Assembly: GCF_030518795.1 (NCBI RefSeq)
Contig: NZ_CP130427.1
Span: 5,580,001-5,644,000 of the forward strand
From: Micromonospora sp. NBRC 110009
GTDB lineage: Bacteria; Actinomycetota; Actinomycetes; Mycobacteriales; Micromonosporaceae
Length of the DNA stretch: 64,000 nucleotides
Direction of reading: 5' to 3'
Translations under genes and position numbers: made by a program
In this document: in pieces, positions 53,202 through 61,807 of the stretch
Position numbering within the stretch: position 1 is the first letter of the stretch
Layout: each line of letters opens with the position of its first letter
The notes under the pieces: model-generated
Seen by the model: the letters and a program-made list of their open reading frames with translations, nothing else
What the model was told of the DNA's origin: nothing
The model's database searches: none

Positions 53202-54374
53202 TTGGTCTCCGTCGATCCGTCCGGTCGGGCGGTGCTGGCCGCGCTGCTCGACAGCGTGCCCATGACCCGACCGGAGCTCGCCCGCCACACCAGCCTGTCG
53301 CGACCGACCATCTCCGAGGTCGTCCGCCGGCTCATCGACAGCGGTCTGATCGTCGACGCCGGCGTACGCCGTGGCCGGCCCGGCCGGATTCCCACCTACT
53401 ACCGACTGTCCCCGGCAGCCGGCTACGTCGTGGCGGTCGACGTCGGCGGCGACAACCTTCGAGTCGCGGCGGCCGACATGAGCGGAGCCCTCTGCTATGA
53501 GCAGCGACAGGCCACGAGGGCCACCGGCGCGAGCCGGGTCGCCGCGCAGGTCGGCCGGATGATCACCGCTGCGACGAGGGCGGTGGGTGAGCAGTTCGGT
53601 CCGCTCCGTCGGGTCGGCGTGTCGGCCCCGGGGGTCGTGCACGCCGACGGCCGCACCATGTCGGTTGCCCGCAACCTCGGGGAGGAAGGGCTGTTCGACC
53701 TGCTCACGCCCCTCGAGTCCCGGATCGACGCACCCATCGTGCTGGAGAACAACGTCAACCTCGCGGCGCTCGGCGAGAGTTGGCGGGGACACGCCCGCGA
53801 CGTCGCGACCTTCGCGTTTCTGGCCGTCGGCGCCGGCATCGGGATGGGGCTGGTGCACCACGGCGAACTCGTCCGCGGGGCGCACGGTGCGGCCGGCGAG
53901 GTGGCCTATCTGCCGCTGCCCGGATCCGTGCCGTCGGAGCAGCGGCGCGGGCGGGGCAGGGAGCAACTGGCCGACGAGGCCGGAGCGTACGGCGTCCTCG
54001 CGGCGCTCGACGCCCATCCGTCCTGGCCGGGCCGGCGGCCGATGTCGGTGGAGGAACTGTTCGCCCAGGCTGCCACCGGGGTTCCGGCGGCACGAGACCT
54101 GGTGGAGGCGGAGGCCCGGCAACTCGGCCTGACCATCGCCAGCGCGTGTGCCGTCTTCGACCCGGAACTCGTGGTCCTGGGCGGGGGAGTGGGGCGAAAT
54201 CCCCTGTTGCTGCCGACGGTCCGCGAGACGGTCAACGCGTATGTGCCGTTTCCGCCGCGGATCGAGACCAGCGCCCTCGGTGAGGCGGCGTCGCTCACGG
54301 GGGCACTGTTCGTTGCGCTGGAGGCCGCCCGGGCCGAACTCCTGGGAACGGTCGGCGGCCCCGACGGCGGCTGA
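53202..54374 (+). CDS. ROK-family repressor of the chitin/chitosan locus
   Basis: 390 residues. N-terminal winged helix TRPELARHTSLSRPTISEVVRRLIDSGLI followed by the wing RRGRPGRIPTYYRLS, then the sugar-kinase-like ROK domain: VAVDVGGDNLRVAA, VGVSAPGVVH, VLENNVNLAALGE and FLAVGAGIGMGLVHHG. The CxCGxxGC zinc motif of the ROK signature is missing. The start is TTG with AAGGAG ten nt upstream. Streptomyces CsnR is a ROK repressor of chitosan genes in a comparable setting, so an amino-sugar-responsive repressor is a good inference. Confidence 0.88.
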   Translation: MVSVDPSGRAVLAALLDSVPMTRPELARHTSLSRPTISEVVRRLIDSGLIVDAGVRRGRPGRIPTYYRLSPAAGYVVAVDVGGDNLRVAAADMSGALCYEQRQATRATGASRVAAQVGRMITAATRAVGEQFGPLRRVGVSAPGVVHADGRTMSVARNLGEEGLFDLLTPLESRIDAPIVLENNVNLAALGESWRGHARDVATFAFLAVGAGIGMGLVHHGELVRGAHGAAGEVAYLPLPGSVPSEQRRGRGREQLADEAGAYGVLAALDAHPSWPGRRPMSVEELFAQAATGVPAARDLVEAEARQLGLTIASACAVFDPELVVLGGGVGRNPLLLPTVRETVNAYVPFPPRIETSALGEAASLTGALFVALEAARAELLGTVGGPDGG

Positions 54375-54425
54375 TCCGAGGCGTGCGACGGCGACCTCCG
54401 GCCGCCGAAGGAGTGGGTCCCTCCG

Positions 54426-55835
54426 TCAACCGTCGATCCGGGTGATGTTGCGCATCTTGTTGGACGCGTCCAGCGCGGCCACCTTGTATGCCTCGGCCAG
54501 CGTGGGGTAGTTGAACACCGCGTCGATCAGGTAGTCGACCGTGCCGCCGCAGCCCATCACCGCCTGTCCGACGTGGACGATCTCGGTGGCGGCGGTCCCG
54601 AAGACGTGTACGCCGAGCAGCCGGCCGTCGTCCGGCGACACGAGCAGCTTCAGCATCCCGTAGGAGTCACCGACGATCTGGCCGCGGGCCAGCTCGCGGT
54701 AGCGCGCGATGCCCACCTCGAACGGCGTCGAGCTGTCGGTCAGCTCCTCCTCGGTCTTCCCGACGAAGCTGATCTCCGGGATCGTGTAGATGCCGATCGG
54801 TTGCAACTCGTGCATCGCGCGCACGGGCTCGCCGCAGGCGTGCTGCGCGGCCAGCCGGCCCTGCTCCATCGAGGTCGACGCCAGTGCCGGGAAGCCGATC
54901 ACGTCACCGACCGCGTAGATGTTGTCCACCGCGGTGCGGTAGTTCGCGTCGACCTGGATCCGGCCGCGCTTGTCCGCCGCCAGCCCGGCCGCGTCCAGCG
55001 CCAGGTCGTCGGTCTGGCCCTGGCGGCCGGCCGAGTACATGACCGTGTCCGCGACGATCTTCTTGCCGCTCTTCAGGACGCAGAGCGCCGCGGTCTGGTG
55101 CTTCTCCACGGCGGCCACCTCCTCACCGAAGCGGAACGTGACGGACAGGTCCCGCAGGTGATACTTGAGCGACTCGACGACCTCCTCGTCGCAGAACTCC
55201 AGCATCCGGTCCCGGCGTTCCACCACGGTCACCTTGGTGCCGAGCGCGGCGAACATGGAGGCGTACTCCATCCCGATCACGCCGGCACCGACCACGACCA
55301 TGCTGCGGGGCACCGCCTGGAGGTTGATGACCCCGTCGGAGTCCACGATCGTCCGGTCGTCGAAGTCGACGCTGTCCGGGCGGGCCGGGCGCGTGCCGGC
55401 GGCGATGATGACCTTGTCGAAGGTGACCTTGGATTCGCGCCCGGAGCCGCCGTCGACCCAGACCGCGTGGGCGTCCGCGAACCGTCCGGTGCCGGTGATC
55501 ATCGCGACCCGGTTGCGGGCCAGTTGATTGCGGATGACGTCTGTCTGCCGGCTGATCACGTGCTGGGTCCGGGCGGCCAGGTCGCTGACGGTGATCTCGT
55601 CCTTCACCCGGTAGCTGCTGCCGTACAGGTCCCGCTGGCTCAGGCCGGTCAGGTAGAGCACGGCCTCGCGCAGCGTCTTGGACGGCACCGTACCGGTGTT
55701 GATGCAGACGCCACCGATCATGTCGCGTCGGTCCACGATGCCGACCCGCTTGCCGAGCTTGGCCGCGGCGATCGCGGCCTTCTGACCGCTGGGACCGGAG
55801 CCCAGCACCAGCACGTCGTAGTCATACACAACCAT
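54426..55835 (-). CDS. sthA: Soluble (Si-specific) NAD(P)+ transhydrogenase
   Basis: 469 residues, the SthA length. [22 protein letters not shown] binds [14 protein letters not shown] replaces the redox CxxxxC of dihydrolipoyl dehydrogenases, as is characteristic of Sth[22 protein letters not shown] binds NAD(P), [25 protein letters not shown] is the second FAD block and [17 protein letters not shown] starts the dimerisation domain. It reoxidises NADPH with NAD+. There is no ribosome site before the ATG, so a leaderless mRNA is possible. Convergent with the ROK gene. Confidence 0.92.
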   Translation of the reverse strand: MVVYDYDVLVLGSGPSGQKAAIAAAKLGKRVGIVDRRDMIGGVCINTGTVPSKTLREAVLYLTGLSQRDLYGSSYRVKDEITVSDLAARTQHVISRQTDVIRNQLARNRVAMITGTGRFADAHAVWVDGGSGRESKVTFDKVIIAAGTRPARPDSVDFDDRTIVDSDGVINLQAVPRSMVVVGAGVIGMEYASMFAALGTKVTVVERRDRMLEFCDEEVVESLKYHLRDLSVTFRFGEEVAAVEKHQTAALCVLKSGKKIVADTVMYSAGRQGQTDDLALDAAGLAADKRGRIQVDANYRTAVDNIYAVGDVIGFPALASTSMEQGRLAAQHACGEPVRAMHELQPIGIYTIPEISFVGKTEEELTDSSTPFEVGIARYRELARGQIVGDSYGMLKLLVSPDDGRLLGVHVFGTAATEIVHVGQAVMGCGGTVDYLIDAVFNYPTLAEAYKVAALDASNKMRNITRIDG

Positions 55836-56073
55836 TAGCGTGGCAAGATGTCGCCGCCGGCGCCAGGTGCGCCGGCTGTCCTGATCGGGGCAGCCGCCGC
55901 GATCCCGCGAAGGCGGCACCCGCCAGGTGCCCAAGCAGTACGGTGACAACCGGGAGCCGGCGCGGCCTCCGCGGCGTGATCGCCGGGGCTGACACGTCGG
56001 CCGCGATACGGATTCCCCCTGGTTCGACGTCGGAGACGCGCCTGATGCCGTGACTCAGCCCAGGGAGGCCGCG

Positions 56074-56700
56074 ATGGCGACGGATGTCCGGAACAAGAAC
56101 GCGAGCGGGACGAGCATCGAGAACGTCGACATGAAGCTCGAGGTGGTGGTCGTACCCGTCGCGGATGTCGACCGCGCGAAGGAGTTCTACGGGCGCCTCG
56201 GCTGGCGACTCGACCAGACGCCGCCCGGCATCATCCAGTTCACCCCCCAGGGCTCCGGCTGCTCGGTCCAGTTCGGCTCGGGCCTCACCTCGGCCGCGCC
56301 CGGTTCGGCGAAGGAGTACCTGGTCGTCTCCGACCTCGAGGCGGCCCGGAACGCGCTGGTCGCCGCCGGTGTCGAGGTGGGCGAGATCTTCCACGCCGGC
56401 CCGAATGGCCCGGTCAGCGGTCTGGATCCCGAGCGCCGCAGCTACGTCTCCCGCGCCTCGTTCACCGATCCCGACGGCAACACCTGGCTTCTGCAGGAGA
56501 TCACGACCCGGCTGCCCGGGCGCGTCGCGGCTGCCGCGACGTCGTTCGGGTCCGCGAGCGACCTGGCGAGCGCGATGCAGCGCGCGGCGGCCGCCCACGG
56601 GGAACACGAGAAGCGGATCGGAAGGACGGACCCGGACTGGCCCGACTGGTACGCGCGGTACATGGTGAGCGAGCAGTCAGGCACCGAACCGCCCACCTGA
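56074..56700 (+). CDS. VOC family protein with extended C-terminus
   Basis: 208 residues. One VOC domain: KLEVVVVPVADVDRAKEFYGRLGWRLD, GIIQFTPQGSGCSVQFG, KEYLVVSDLEAARNALVAAGVEVG and RASFTDPDGNTWLLQEI with the late metal-binding-type Glu. About 55 residues follow (FGSASDLASAMQRAAAAHGEHEKRIG...DWPDWYARYM), a helical tail often seen in actinobacterial relatives and usually ending in a DWPxWYA motif. GGGAGG before ATG 56074 decides the start over a GTG at 56050. Substrate unknown. Confidence 0.82.
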   Translation: MATDVRNKNASGTSIENVDMKLEVVVVPVADVDRAKEFYGRLGWRLDQTPPGIIQFTPQGSGCSVQFGSGLTSAAPGSAKEYLVVSDLEAARNALVAAGVEVGEIFHAGPNGPVSGLDPERRSYVSRASFTDPDGNTWLLQEITTRLPGRVAAAATSFGSASDLASAMQRAAAAHGEHEKRIGRTDPDWPDWYARYMVSEQSGTEPPT

Positions 56701-56722
56701 GGCCGTCGTCCCGCTCGCCTGC

Positions 56723-57340
56723 TCAGCTGGTCGCCGGGCGGGCGCCGACGATGCGCAGGGCCATCTCGGCGTACCGGGTGGCGATGTGCTCGGGGCTCCA
56801 GCCGCCGTCGTTCCGGTACCACCGGCCGAGGTCGATGCCGAGCGACATCAGGGCCGCACCCGCCATGCGCGGATCCGGGGTGTCGAAGACCCCGGCGGCG
56901 ACGCCCCGCTCGATGAGCTGGCGGATGGCCTGCTCGATCTGGTGGCGGACGGCGCGGATCTCGGCGAGGTGCTCGGGGCTCAGCGCGGCCAGCTCGTAGT
57001 TGACCACCCGGGTCCGGGTGTGGTCGCGGGCGTGGGAGGCGACGAAGTCGTGGACCGCCCGCCGGAGCGCCGTGGTCGCGTCGTCGGACGACTCCATCGC
57101 GTCCCGCACCAGCCGCAGCACGTGGTCGTGCCCGGCGCGGGAGATCAGGTAGAGGAGTTCTTCCTTCGACCTGTGGTGCACGTAGAGCGCGGCCGGGCTC
57201 AGCCCGGCCGCGGTGGCGATGTCGCGTGTGGTCGTGCCGTGGAAGCCTCGCTCGGCGAACGCGCTGATGGCCGCCTCGAGCAGCCGGGCGCGGGTGGCGT
57301 CGGCGCGGGACTGCTCGGCGGTGTCGGTCAACGCGTTCAT
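56723..57340 (-). CDS. TetR-family regulator of the acyl-CoA catabolic operon
   Basis: 205 residues. HTH: TRARLLEAAISAFAERGFHGTTTRDIATAAGLSPAALYVHHRSKEELLYLIS, the form common to TetR proteins that control acyl-CoA or sterol catabolism. CCAGGAGAGG precedes the ATG. It is divergent from the SDR-QOR-HAD-APH-ACAD operon; a dyad at 57440-57455 is its likely operator, and an acyl-CoA intermediate its likely ligand. Confidence 0.87.
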   Translation of the reverse strand: MNALTDTAEQSRADATRARLLEAAISAFAERGFHGTTTRDIATAAGLSPAALYVHHRSKEELLYLISRAGHDHVLRLVRDAMESSDDATTALRRAVHDFVASHARDHTRTRVVNYELAALSPEHLAEIRAVRHQIEQAIRQLIERGVAAGVFDTPDPRMAGAALMSLGIDLGRWYRNDGGWSPEHIATRYAEMALRIVGARPATS

Positions 57341-57395
57341 CCTCTCCTGGTATGCGTGGCCGGGCATTGATATCACGGCGCCGGCACTGGACCTG

Positions 57396-57455
57396 TTGAC
57401 GGCGGCTGGTGCGCTGCCGCACACTCCATCGAATGTATCCTAAGCAAGCGCTTAG
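57396..57455 (+). promoter_or_regulatory. Leaderless promoter and TetR operator of the SDR operon
   Basis: TTGACG (57396-57401), 18 nt, CACACT (57420-57425), then 7 nt to the ATG at 57433, which would give an mRNA starting at or next to the ATG. The dyad CTAAGC-AAGC-GCTTAG (57440-57455) covers codons 3-8 and contains AAGCGCTT, a core common in acyl-CoA-responsive TetR operators. A regulator bound just after the start site would block transcription. Confidence 0.6.
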
Positions 57456-58242
57456 TAACCTCGGTGGGGACGGCTCCGCCGGCGCGCAGACGCCCACCCG
57501 GTTCACCGGACGGACGGCGATCGTCACCGGTGCCAGTCGAGGCATCGGGCTGGCCATCGCCGAGCGGTTGGTCGCCGACGGTGCCAAGGTCGTGATCACC
57601 GCCCGCAAGCAGGAGGCGCTCGACCAGGCGATCGCCCAGCTCGGCCCGGAGCAGGCGATCGGCGTCGCCGGCCACGCCGACGAAGCCGACCACCAGGCCG
57701 AGGTGGTCAGGCGGGCGGTGGACACCTTCGGCAGCGCCGACCTGCTGGTCAACAACACCGGCATCAATCCGGCGTACGGCCCGATGGTCGAGCTGGACCC
57801 GGCCGTGGCCCGCAAGATCTTCGAGGTGAACTGCCTCGCCGCCCTCTCCTGGGTGCAGCAGGTCCACCGGGTCTGGATGAAGGAGCACGGCGGCGCCGTG
57901 GTCAACGTCTCCTCGATCGCCAGCCTCCGGCCCGCCTCCGGCATCGGCTTCTACGGCGCCAGCAAGGCCATGCTCACCCACCTCACGCAGCAGCTCGCCC
58001 TCGAGCTCGGCCCGGACATCAGGGTGAACGCGGTCGCCCCCGGGGTCGTGAAGACGAGGTTCGCCACCGCCCTCTACGAGGGCCGGGAGGAGCAGGTCGC
58101 CGCGGCGTACCCGCTGAAGCGGCTGGGCGTCCCCGCCGACATCGGCGGCGTGGTCGCGTTCCTGCTCTCCGACGACGCCGCCTGGATGACCGGTCAGCTG
58201 CTCGTCGTCGACGGCGGCGTCACCCTGACCGGAGGTGTCTGA
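57433..58242 (+). CDS. SDR-family oxidoreductase
   Basis: 269 residues. TAIVTGASRGIGLAIAERLV is the NAD(P)-binding TGxxxGIG loop, LLVNNTGINP the NNxG motif, VNVSSIAS the catalytic Ser, and GFYGASKAMLTH the YxxxK. It closes with TGQLLVVDGGVTL. A classical SDR acting on a hydroxy- or oxo-acyl intermediate. The first ~25 residues are poorly conserved but no in-frame start occurs between ATG 57433 and the domain. Its TGA shares an A with the ATG of the next gene. Confidence 0.88.
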   Translation: MYPKQALSNLGGDGSAGAQTPTRFTGRTAIVTGASRGIGLAIAERLVADGAKVVITARKQEALDQAIAQLGPEQAIGVAGHADEADHQAEVVRRAVDTFGSADLLVNNTGINPAYGPMVELDPAVARKIFEVNCLAALSWVQQVHRVWMKEHGGAVVNVSSIASLRPASGIGFYGASKAMLTHLTQQLALELGPDIRVNAVAPGVVKTRFATALYEGREEQVAAAYPLKRLGVPADIGGVVAFLLSDDAAWMTGQLLVVDGGVTLTGGV

Positions 58243-59024
58243 TGCCGGTGCGGGACAAGGGCGTGGTGGTCACCGGCGCCGGCCACGGCATCGGCCGCGC
58301 GCTGGCCACCCGACTCGCGGCCGGGGGAGCGCGGGTCGTCGTCAACGACCTCGACGCCGAGGCGGCCGTCCGGGTGGCCGGGGAGCTCGGTGGCCACGCC
58401 GCTCCCGGCGACGCCGCCACCGAGAAGGGGGTCGCCGCGCTGGTCGACGCCGCCCGACGGCACCTCGGCGGCATCGACATCTGGTTCGGCAACGCCGGCG
58501 TCGAGCGTGGCCGCGGGCTGCGGGCCAGCGAGGAGGACTGGGCCGCCAGCCACGAGGTGAACGTCCTGGCGCACGTGCGGGCCGCTCGCCTGCTGGTGCC
58601 CGGATGGGTCGAGCGCGGCTCGGGCCGGTTCGTCCTGACGGCGTCCGCGGCCGGGCTGCTCACCACGATCGGAAGTCCCGCGTACGCGGTCAGCAAGCAC
58701 GCCTGCGTGGCGTTCGCGGAGTGGCTGTCGGCGACCTACCGGCACCGGGGCGTCGTGGTACAGGCGATCTGCCCCCAGGGTGTCCGCACCCGGATGTTCG
58801 AGCGGGCGGGACCGCTGCAGGGGTTGCTCAGCCACGACGGGGCGCTCTCGCCCGAGCAGGTCGCCGAGGCCACGTGGGAGGCCCTGCACGGCGACCGGTT
58901 CCTGATCCTGCCGCATCCCCGGGTGGCCGACTACTACGCGCATCGGGCCGCCGACCCCGACCGGTGGCTGACCGGCATGAACAAGCTGCAGCGGCAACTC
59001 GAGGAGCAGGGGGCACTGCGATGA
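58242..59024 (+). CDS. SDR-family oxidoreductase
   Basis: 260 residues. GVVVTGAGHGIGRALATRLA (GxxxGIG), VNDLDAE (Asp, indicating NAD preference), WFGNAGVE, LTASAAGL and PAYAVSKHACVAF (YxxxK) define the fold. The C-terminal third differs from the first SDR (ILPHPRVADYYAHRA), like SDRs annotated for long-chain or sterol substrates. Overlaps both neighbours, so the proteins are made in step. Confidence 0.87.
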   Translation: MPVRDKGVVVTGAGHGIGRALATRLAAGGARVVVNDLDAEAAVRVAGELGGHAAPGDAATEKGVAALVDAARRHLGGIDIWFGNAGVERGRGLRASEEDWAASHEVNVLAHVRAARLLVPGWVERGSGRFVLTASAAGLLTTIGSPAYAVSKHACVAFAEWLSATYRHRGVVVQAICPQGVRTRMFERAGPLQGLLSHDGALSPEQVAEATWEALHGDRFLILPHPRVADYYAHRAADPDRWLTGMNKLQRQLEEQGALR

Positions 59025-60004
59025 GGGCATGGCGGGTGGCCGAACTCGGCGAACCCCACGACGTGCTGCGGCTCGTCGAGGTGACCGACCCGCGGCCGGG
59101 GCCCGGGCAGCTCGTGGTGAAGGTGCTGGCCTGTCCGGCCAACTTCCCCGACGTCCTGATGTGCCGCGGCGAGTACCAGGTCAGGCCGCAGCTCCCGTTC
59201 ACCCCCGGGGTCGAGCTGTGCGGCGAGGTCGTCGCGCTCGGCGCAGGCGTCGACGGGTTCACCGTCGGCGACCGCGTCCTCGGCGGCACGGCGCTGCCGT
59301 TCGGCGGGTTCGCCGAACTGGCGCTCCTGGAGGCGGCGACCACGTTCCCCGCGCCGCCGGAACTCGACCACGCCGAGGCGGCCGCGCTCTACATCGGATA
59401 CCAGACCGGCTGGTTCGGCCTGCACCGCCGGGCCGGGCTGCGCGCGGGGGAGACGCTGCTGGTGCACGCCGCGGCCGGCGGCGTCGGCAGCGCCGCCGTC
59501 CAGCTGGGCAAGGCGGCCGGCGCCCGGGTCATCGGCGTGGTGGGCGGCCCGGAGAAGGCGGCGGTGGCCCGCGCACTGGGCGCCGACGTGGTCGTGAATC
59601 GCCGCGAGGCGGACTTCGTCGAGGTGGTCCGGGCCGAGACCGGCGGCCGGGGAGCCGACGTCGTCTACGACCCCGTCGGGGGCGACACCTACCAGCGCTC
59701 CACCAAGTGCATCGCCTTCGAGGGCCGGATCCTCGTGGTCGGCTTCGCCGGGGGCCGGATCCAGTCCGCCGCGCTCAACCACGCCCTGGTGAAGAACTAC
59801 TCCATAGTGGGCCTGCACTGGGGTCTCTACCACCGCCACGACCCGGCCGCCGTCGCCGAGTGCCATCGCGCCCTGACCGCGCTGGCCGCCCAGGGCGCCG
59901 TACGGCCCCTGGTCAGCGACCGGCTCGCGCTCGACGAGGTGGCCGAGGGGATCCAGGGGCTCGCCGACGGCGTCACCGTCGGCCGGGTGGTGTACGTCTC
60001 GTGA
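59021..60004 (+). CDS. Zinc-free MDR, NADPH:quinone oxidoreductase-like
   Basis: 327 residues. PGQLVVKVLACPANFPDVLMCRGEY, PFTPGVELCGEVVALGAGV and LLVHAAAGGVGSAAVQLGKAAGARVIGVVGG (NADPH loop) mark the QOR group, and no zinc ligands are present. In acyl-CoA operons such proteins act as enoyl-CoA or enone reductases. ATGA overlap with the SDR upstream and GTGA overlap with the HAD gene downstream. Confidence 0.9.
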   Translation: MRAWRVAELGEPHDVLRLVEVTDPRPGPGQLVVKVLACPANFPDVLMCRGEYQVRPQLPFTPGVELCGEVVALGAGVDGFTVGDRVLGGTALPFGGFAELALLEAATTFPAPPELDHAEAAALYIGYQTGWFGLHRRAGLRAGETLLVHAAAGGVGSAAVQLGKAAGARVIGVVGGPEKAAVARALGADVVVNRREADFVEVVRAETGGRGADVVYDPVGGDTYQRSTKCIAFEGRILVVGFAGGRIQSAALNHALVKNYSIVGLHWGLYHRHDPAAVAECHRALTALAAQGAVRPLVSDRLALDEVAEGIQGLADGVTVGRVVYVS

Positions 60005-60693
60005 CCCCCACGGCGAGCCAGTTGGAAGCGGTGGTCTTCGACTACGGCGGCGTGCTCACCGGCCCGGTCCGGGCCTCGATCGCCGCGTGGCTGCGCGCCG
60101 ACCGCATCGAGCCGGCGTCGTTCTCGCGCACCCTCAAGGCGTGGCTGTCCCGCGACGCCCCGGACGGCACCCCCATCCACCGTCTGGAGACCGGGGCGCT
60201 GAGCGTCGAGGAGTTCGACGCGTTGCTCGCCGCCGAACTCACCACCCTCGACGGGCGTGCGGTCGACCCGGTGGGCGTGCTGGGCCGGCTGTTCGCCGGG
60301 CTGCGCCCGGACCCGGCGATGTTCGCCCTCGCCGGGCAGCTGCGCGACCTGGGTGTACGCGTCGGGCTGCTCTCCAACAGCTGGGGCAACAGTTATCCGC
60401 CCGAGATCCGCGCACTCTTCGATCCCGTCGTGATCTCCGGCGAGGTCGGCCTGCGCAAGCCGCTCGCCGCCAGCTACGCGTTCACCCTCGACCAGCTCGG
60501 CCTGCCGGCCGACCGGGTGCTGTTCGTCGACGACGCCGAGCCGAACGTGCTCGGCGCCCGCGCGGCAGGCATGCACGCGCTCTGGCACACCGACGCCGAG
60601 AGCACCCGGGCGGCGCTCGCCGAGTTCCTTCCCGCCCTGGCCCCGCCCGACCCCCCGTCGCATCCCGTAGCCGTGGAGGAGCTGACCTCATGA
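60001..60693 (+). CDS. HAD-family hydrolase (ACAD10 N-domain-like)
   Basis: 230 residues. VVFDYGGVLTGPV is HAD motif I in the DxG form found in the N-terminal domain of epoxide hydrolase 2 and ACAD10; VGLLSNSWG is motif II, RKPLAASY motif III Lys, and VLFVDDAEPNVLGARAAGM motif IV. It may be a phosphatase acting on a 4-phospho-acyl intermediate or a regulatory domain. GTG start overlapping the QOR stop. The next genes encode the kinase and dehydrogenase found fused to it in ACAD10. Confidence 0.87.
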   Translation: MTPTASQLEAVVFDYGGVLTGPVRASIAAWLRADRIEPASFSRTLKAWLSRDAPDGTPIHRLETGALSVEEFDALLAAELTTLDGRAVDPVGVLGRLFAGLRPDPAMFALAGQLRDLGVRVGLLSNSWGNSYPPEIRALFDPVVISGEVGLRKPLAASYAFTLDQLGLPADRVLFVDDAEPNVLGARAAGMHALWHTDAESTRAALAEFLPALAPPDPPSHPVAVEELTS

Positions 60694-60782
60694 CCACCAC
60701 CCGCACCGCCGTCGTCACCGGAGCGGCCCGCGGCCTCGGCGCCGGCCAGGTGCGGTACGTGGCCGGCGTCCTGGTGCCGTGA
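60690..60782 (+). pseudogene. SDR micro-remnant with in-frame internal deletion
   Basis: A 30-codon frame: MTTTRTAVVTGAARGLGAG (SDR N-terminus with TGxxxGLG) runs directly into GQVRYVAGVLVP, which resembles the closing TGQVLYVAGG of SDRs. All between is gone, yet the frame is kept and both ends still overlap the neighbours (ATGA at 60690, GTGA at 60779). The peptide cannot be an enzyme. Confidence 0.65.
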
Positions 60783-61807
60783 CCACCGCCGCACCGCATG
60801 ACCCACCGGGCCTCGACCTGACCCGGCTCGCCGAGTGGTTCGCCGGCACCCTGCCCGACGCGGCCGGCCCGCTGACCGCCCGGCTGATCGCGGGCGGAAA
60901 GTCCAACCTCACCTACGAGGTCAGCGACGGGCGGACCACCTGGGTCGTCCGGCGGCCACCGCTGGGGCACGTGCTGGCGACCGCGCACGACATGGCCCGG
61001 GAGTACCGGGTCATGTCGGCGCTGCGGGACACCGAGGTGCCGGTGCCGACGACCTACGCCCACTGCGCCGACCCGGACGTGCTGGGCGCCCCGTTCTACG
61101 TCATGGAGCGGGTCGCCGGCACGGCGTACCGGCACGCGGCCGAACTCGAGCGGCTCGGCCCGCAACGCACCCGGGTCATCTCGACCGGGCTGGTCGACAC
61201 CCTCGCCGCCCTGCACGCGGTCGACCCGGTGGCCGTCGGGCTGGCGGACTTCGGCCGGCCCGAGGGCTTCCTGGCCCGCCAGGTGGGTCGGTGGAAGAAG
61301 CAGCTCGACGCGTCGTACTGCCGGGACCTGCCGGCCGCCGACGAGCTGCACGCCCGCCTGGTGTCCGGCGTCCCGCCCGAGTCGGCGCCGGGCATCGTGC
61401 ACGGCGACTACCGACTCGACAACGTGCTCACCGACGACCGCGACCGCCTCGCCGCCGTCATCGACTGGGAGATGGCCACCCTCGGCGACCCGCTGACCGA
61501 CCTGGCGCTGCTGGTGCTCTACCAGCGGCTCGGCCGGCTGGTCGGCGTGGCGGTGGCCGACGCCTCGTCCGCGCCCGGCTTCCTGACCGAGGACGAGATC
61601 CTCCAGCGGTACGCCACGCGCAGCACCCGCGACCTCCCGCCACTCGGCTTCCACCTCGGCCTGGCGGCCTTCAAGCTGGCCGCGATCCTCGAGGGCATCC
61701 ACTACCGCCACCTGCGCGGCCAGACCGTCGGCGCCGGCTTCGAGCGCCTCGGCGAGGTGACCGACCTGCTGCTCGACGCGGGCCTGACCTACCTCAAGGA
61801 GCACTGA
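60779..61807 (+). CDS. APH-type phosphotransferase (ACAD10/LvaA-like)
   Basis: 342 residues, GTG start. ARLIAGGKSNLTYEVSDG and WVVRRPPLGHVLATAHDMAREYRVM are the N-lobe blocks of the APH group found in ACAD10/11; GIVHGDYRLDNVLTD is the catalytic loop and AAVIDWEMATLGDPLTDLALL the metal site. LvaA of Pseudomonas putida, of the same family, phosphorylates the 4-hydroxyl of 4-hydroxyvaleryl-CoA. A 4-hydroxyacyl-CoA kinase is therefore the most likely role. Its TGA overlaps the dehydrogenase ATG. Confidence 0.88.
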   Translation: MTTAAPHDPPGLDLTRLAEWFAGTLPDAAGPLTARLIAGGKSNLTYEVSDGRTTWVVRRPPLGHVLATAHDMAREYRVMSALRDTEVPVPTTYAHCADPDVLGAPFYVMERVAGTAYRHAAELERLGPQRTRVISTGLVDTLAALHAVDPVAVGLADFGRPEGFLARQVGRWKKQLDASYCRDLPAADELHARLVSGVPPESAPGIVHGDYRLDNVLTDDRDRLAAVIDWEMATLGDPLTDLALLVLYQRLGRLVGVAVADASSAPGFLTEDEILQRYATRSTRDLPPLGFHLGLAAFKLAAILEGIHYRHLRGQTVGAGFERLGEVTDLLLDAGLTYLKEH

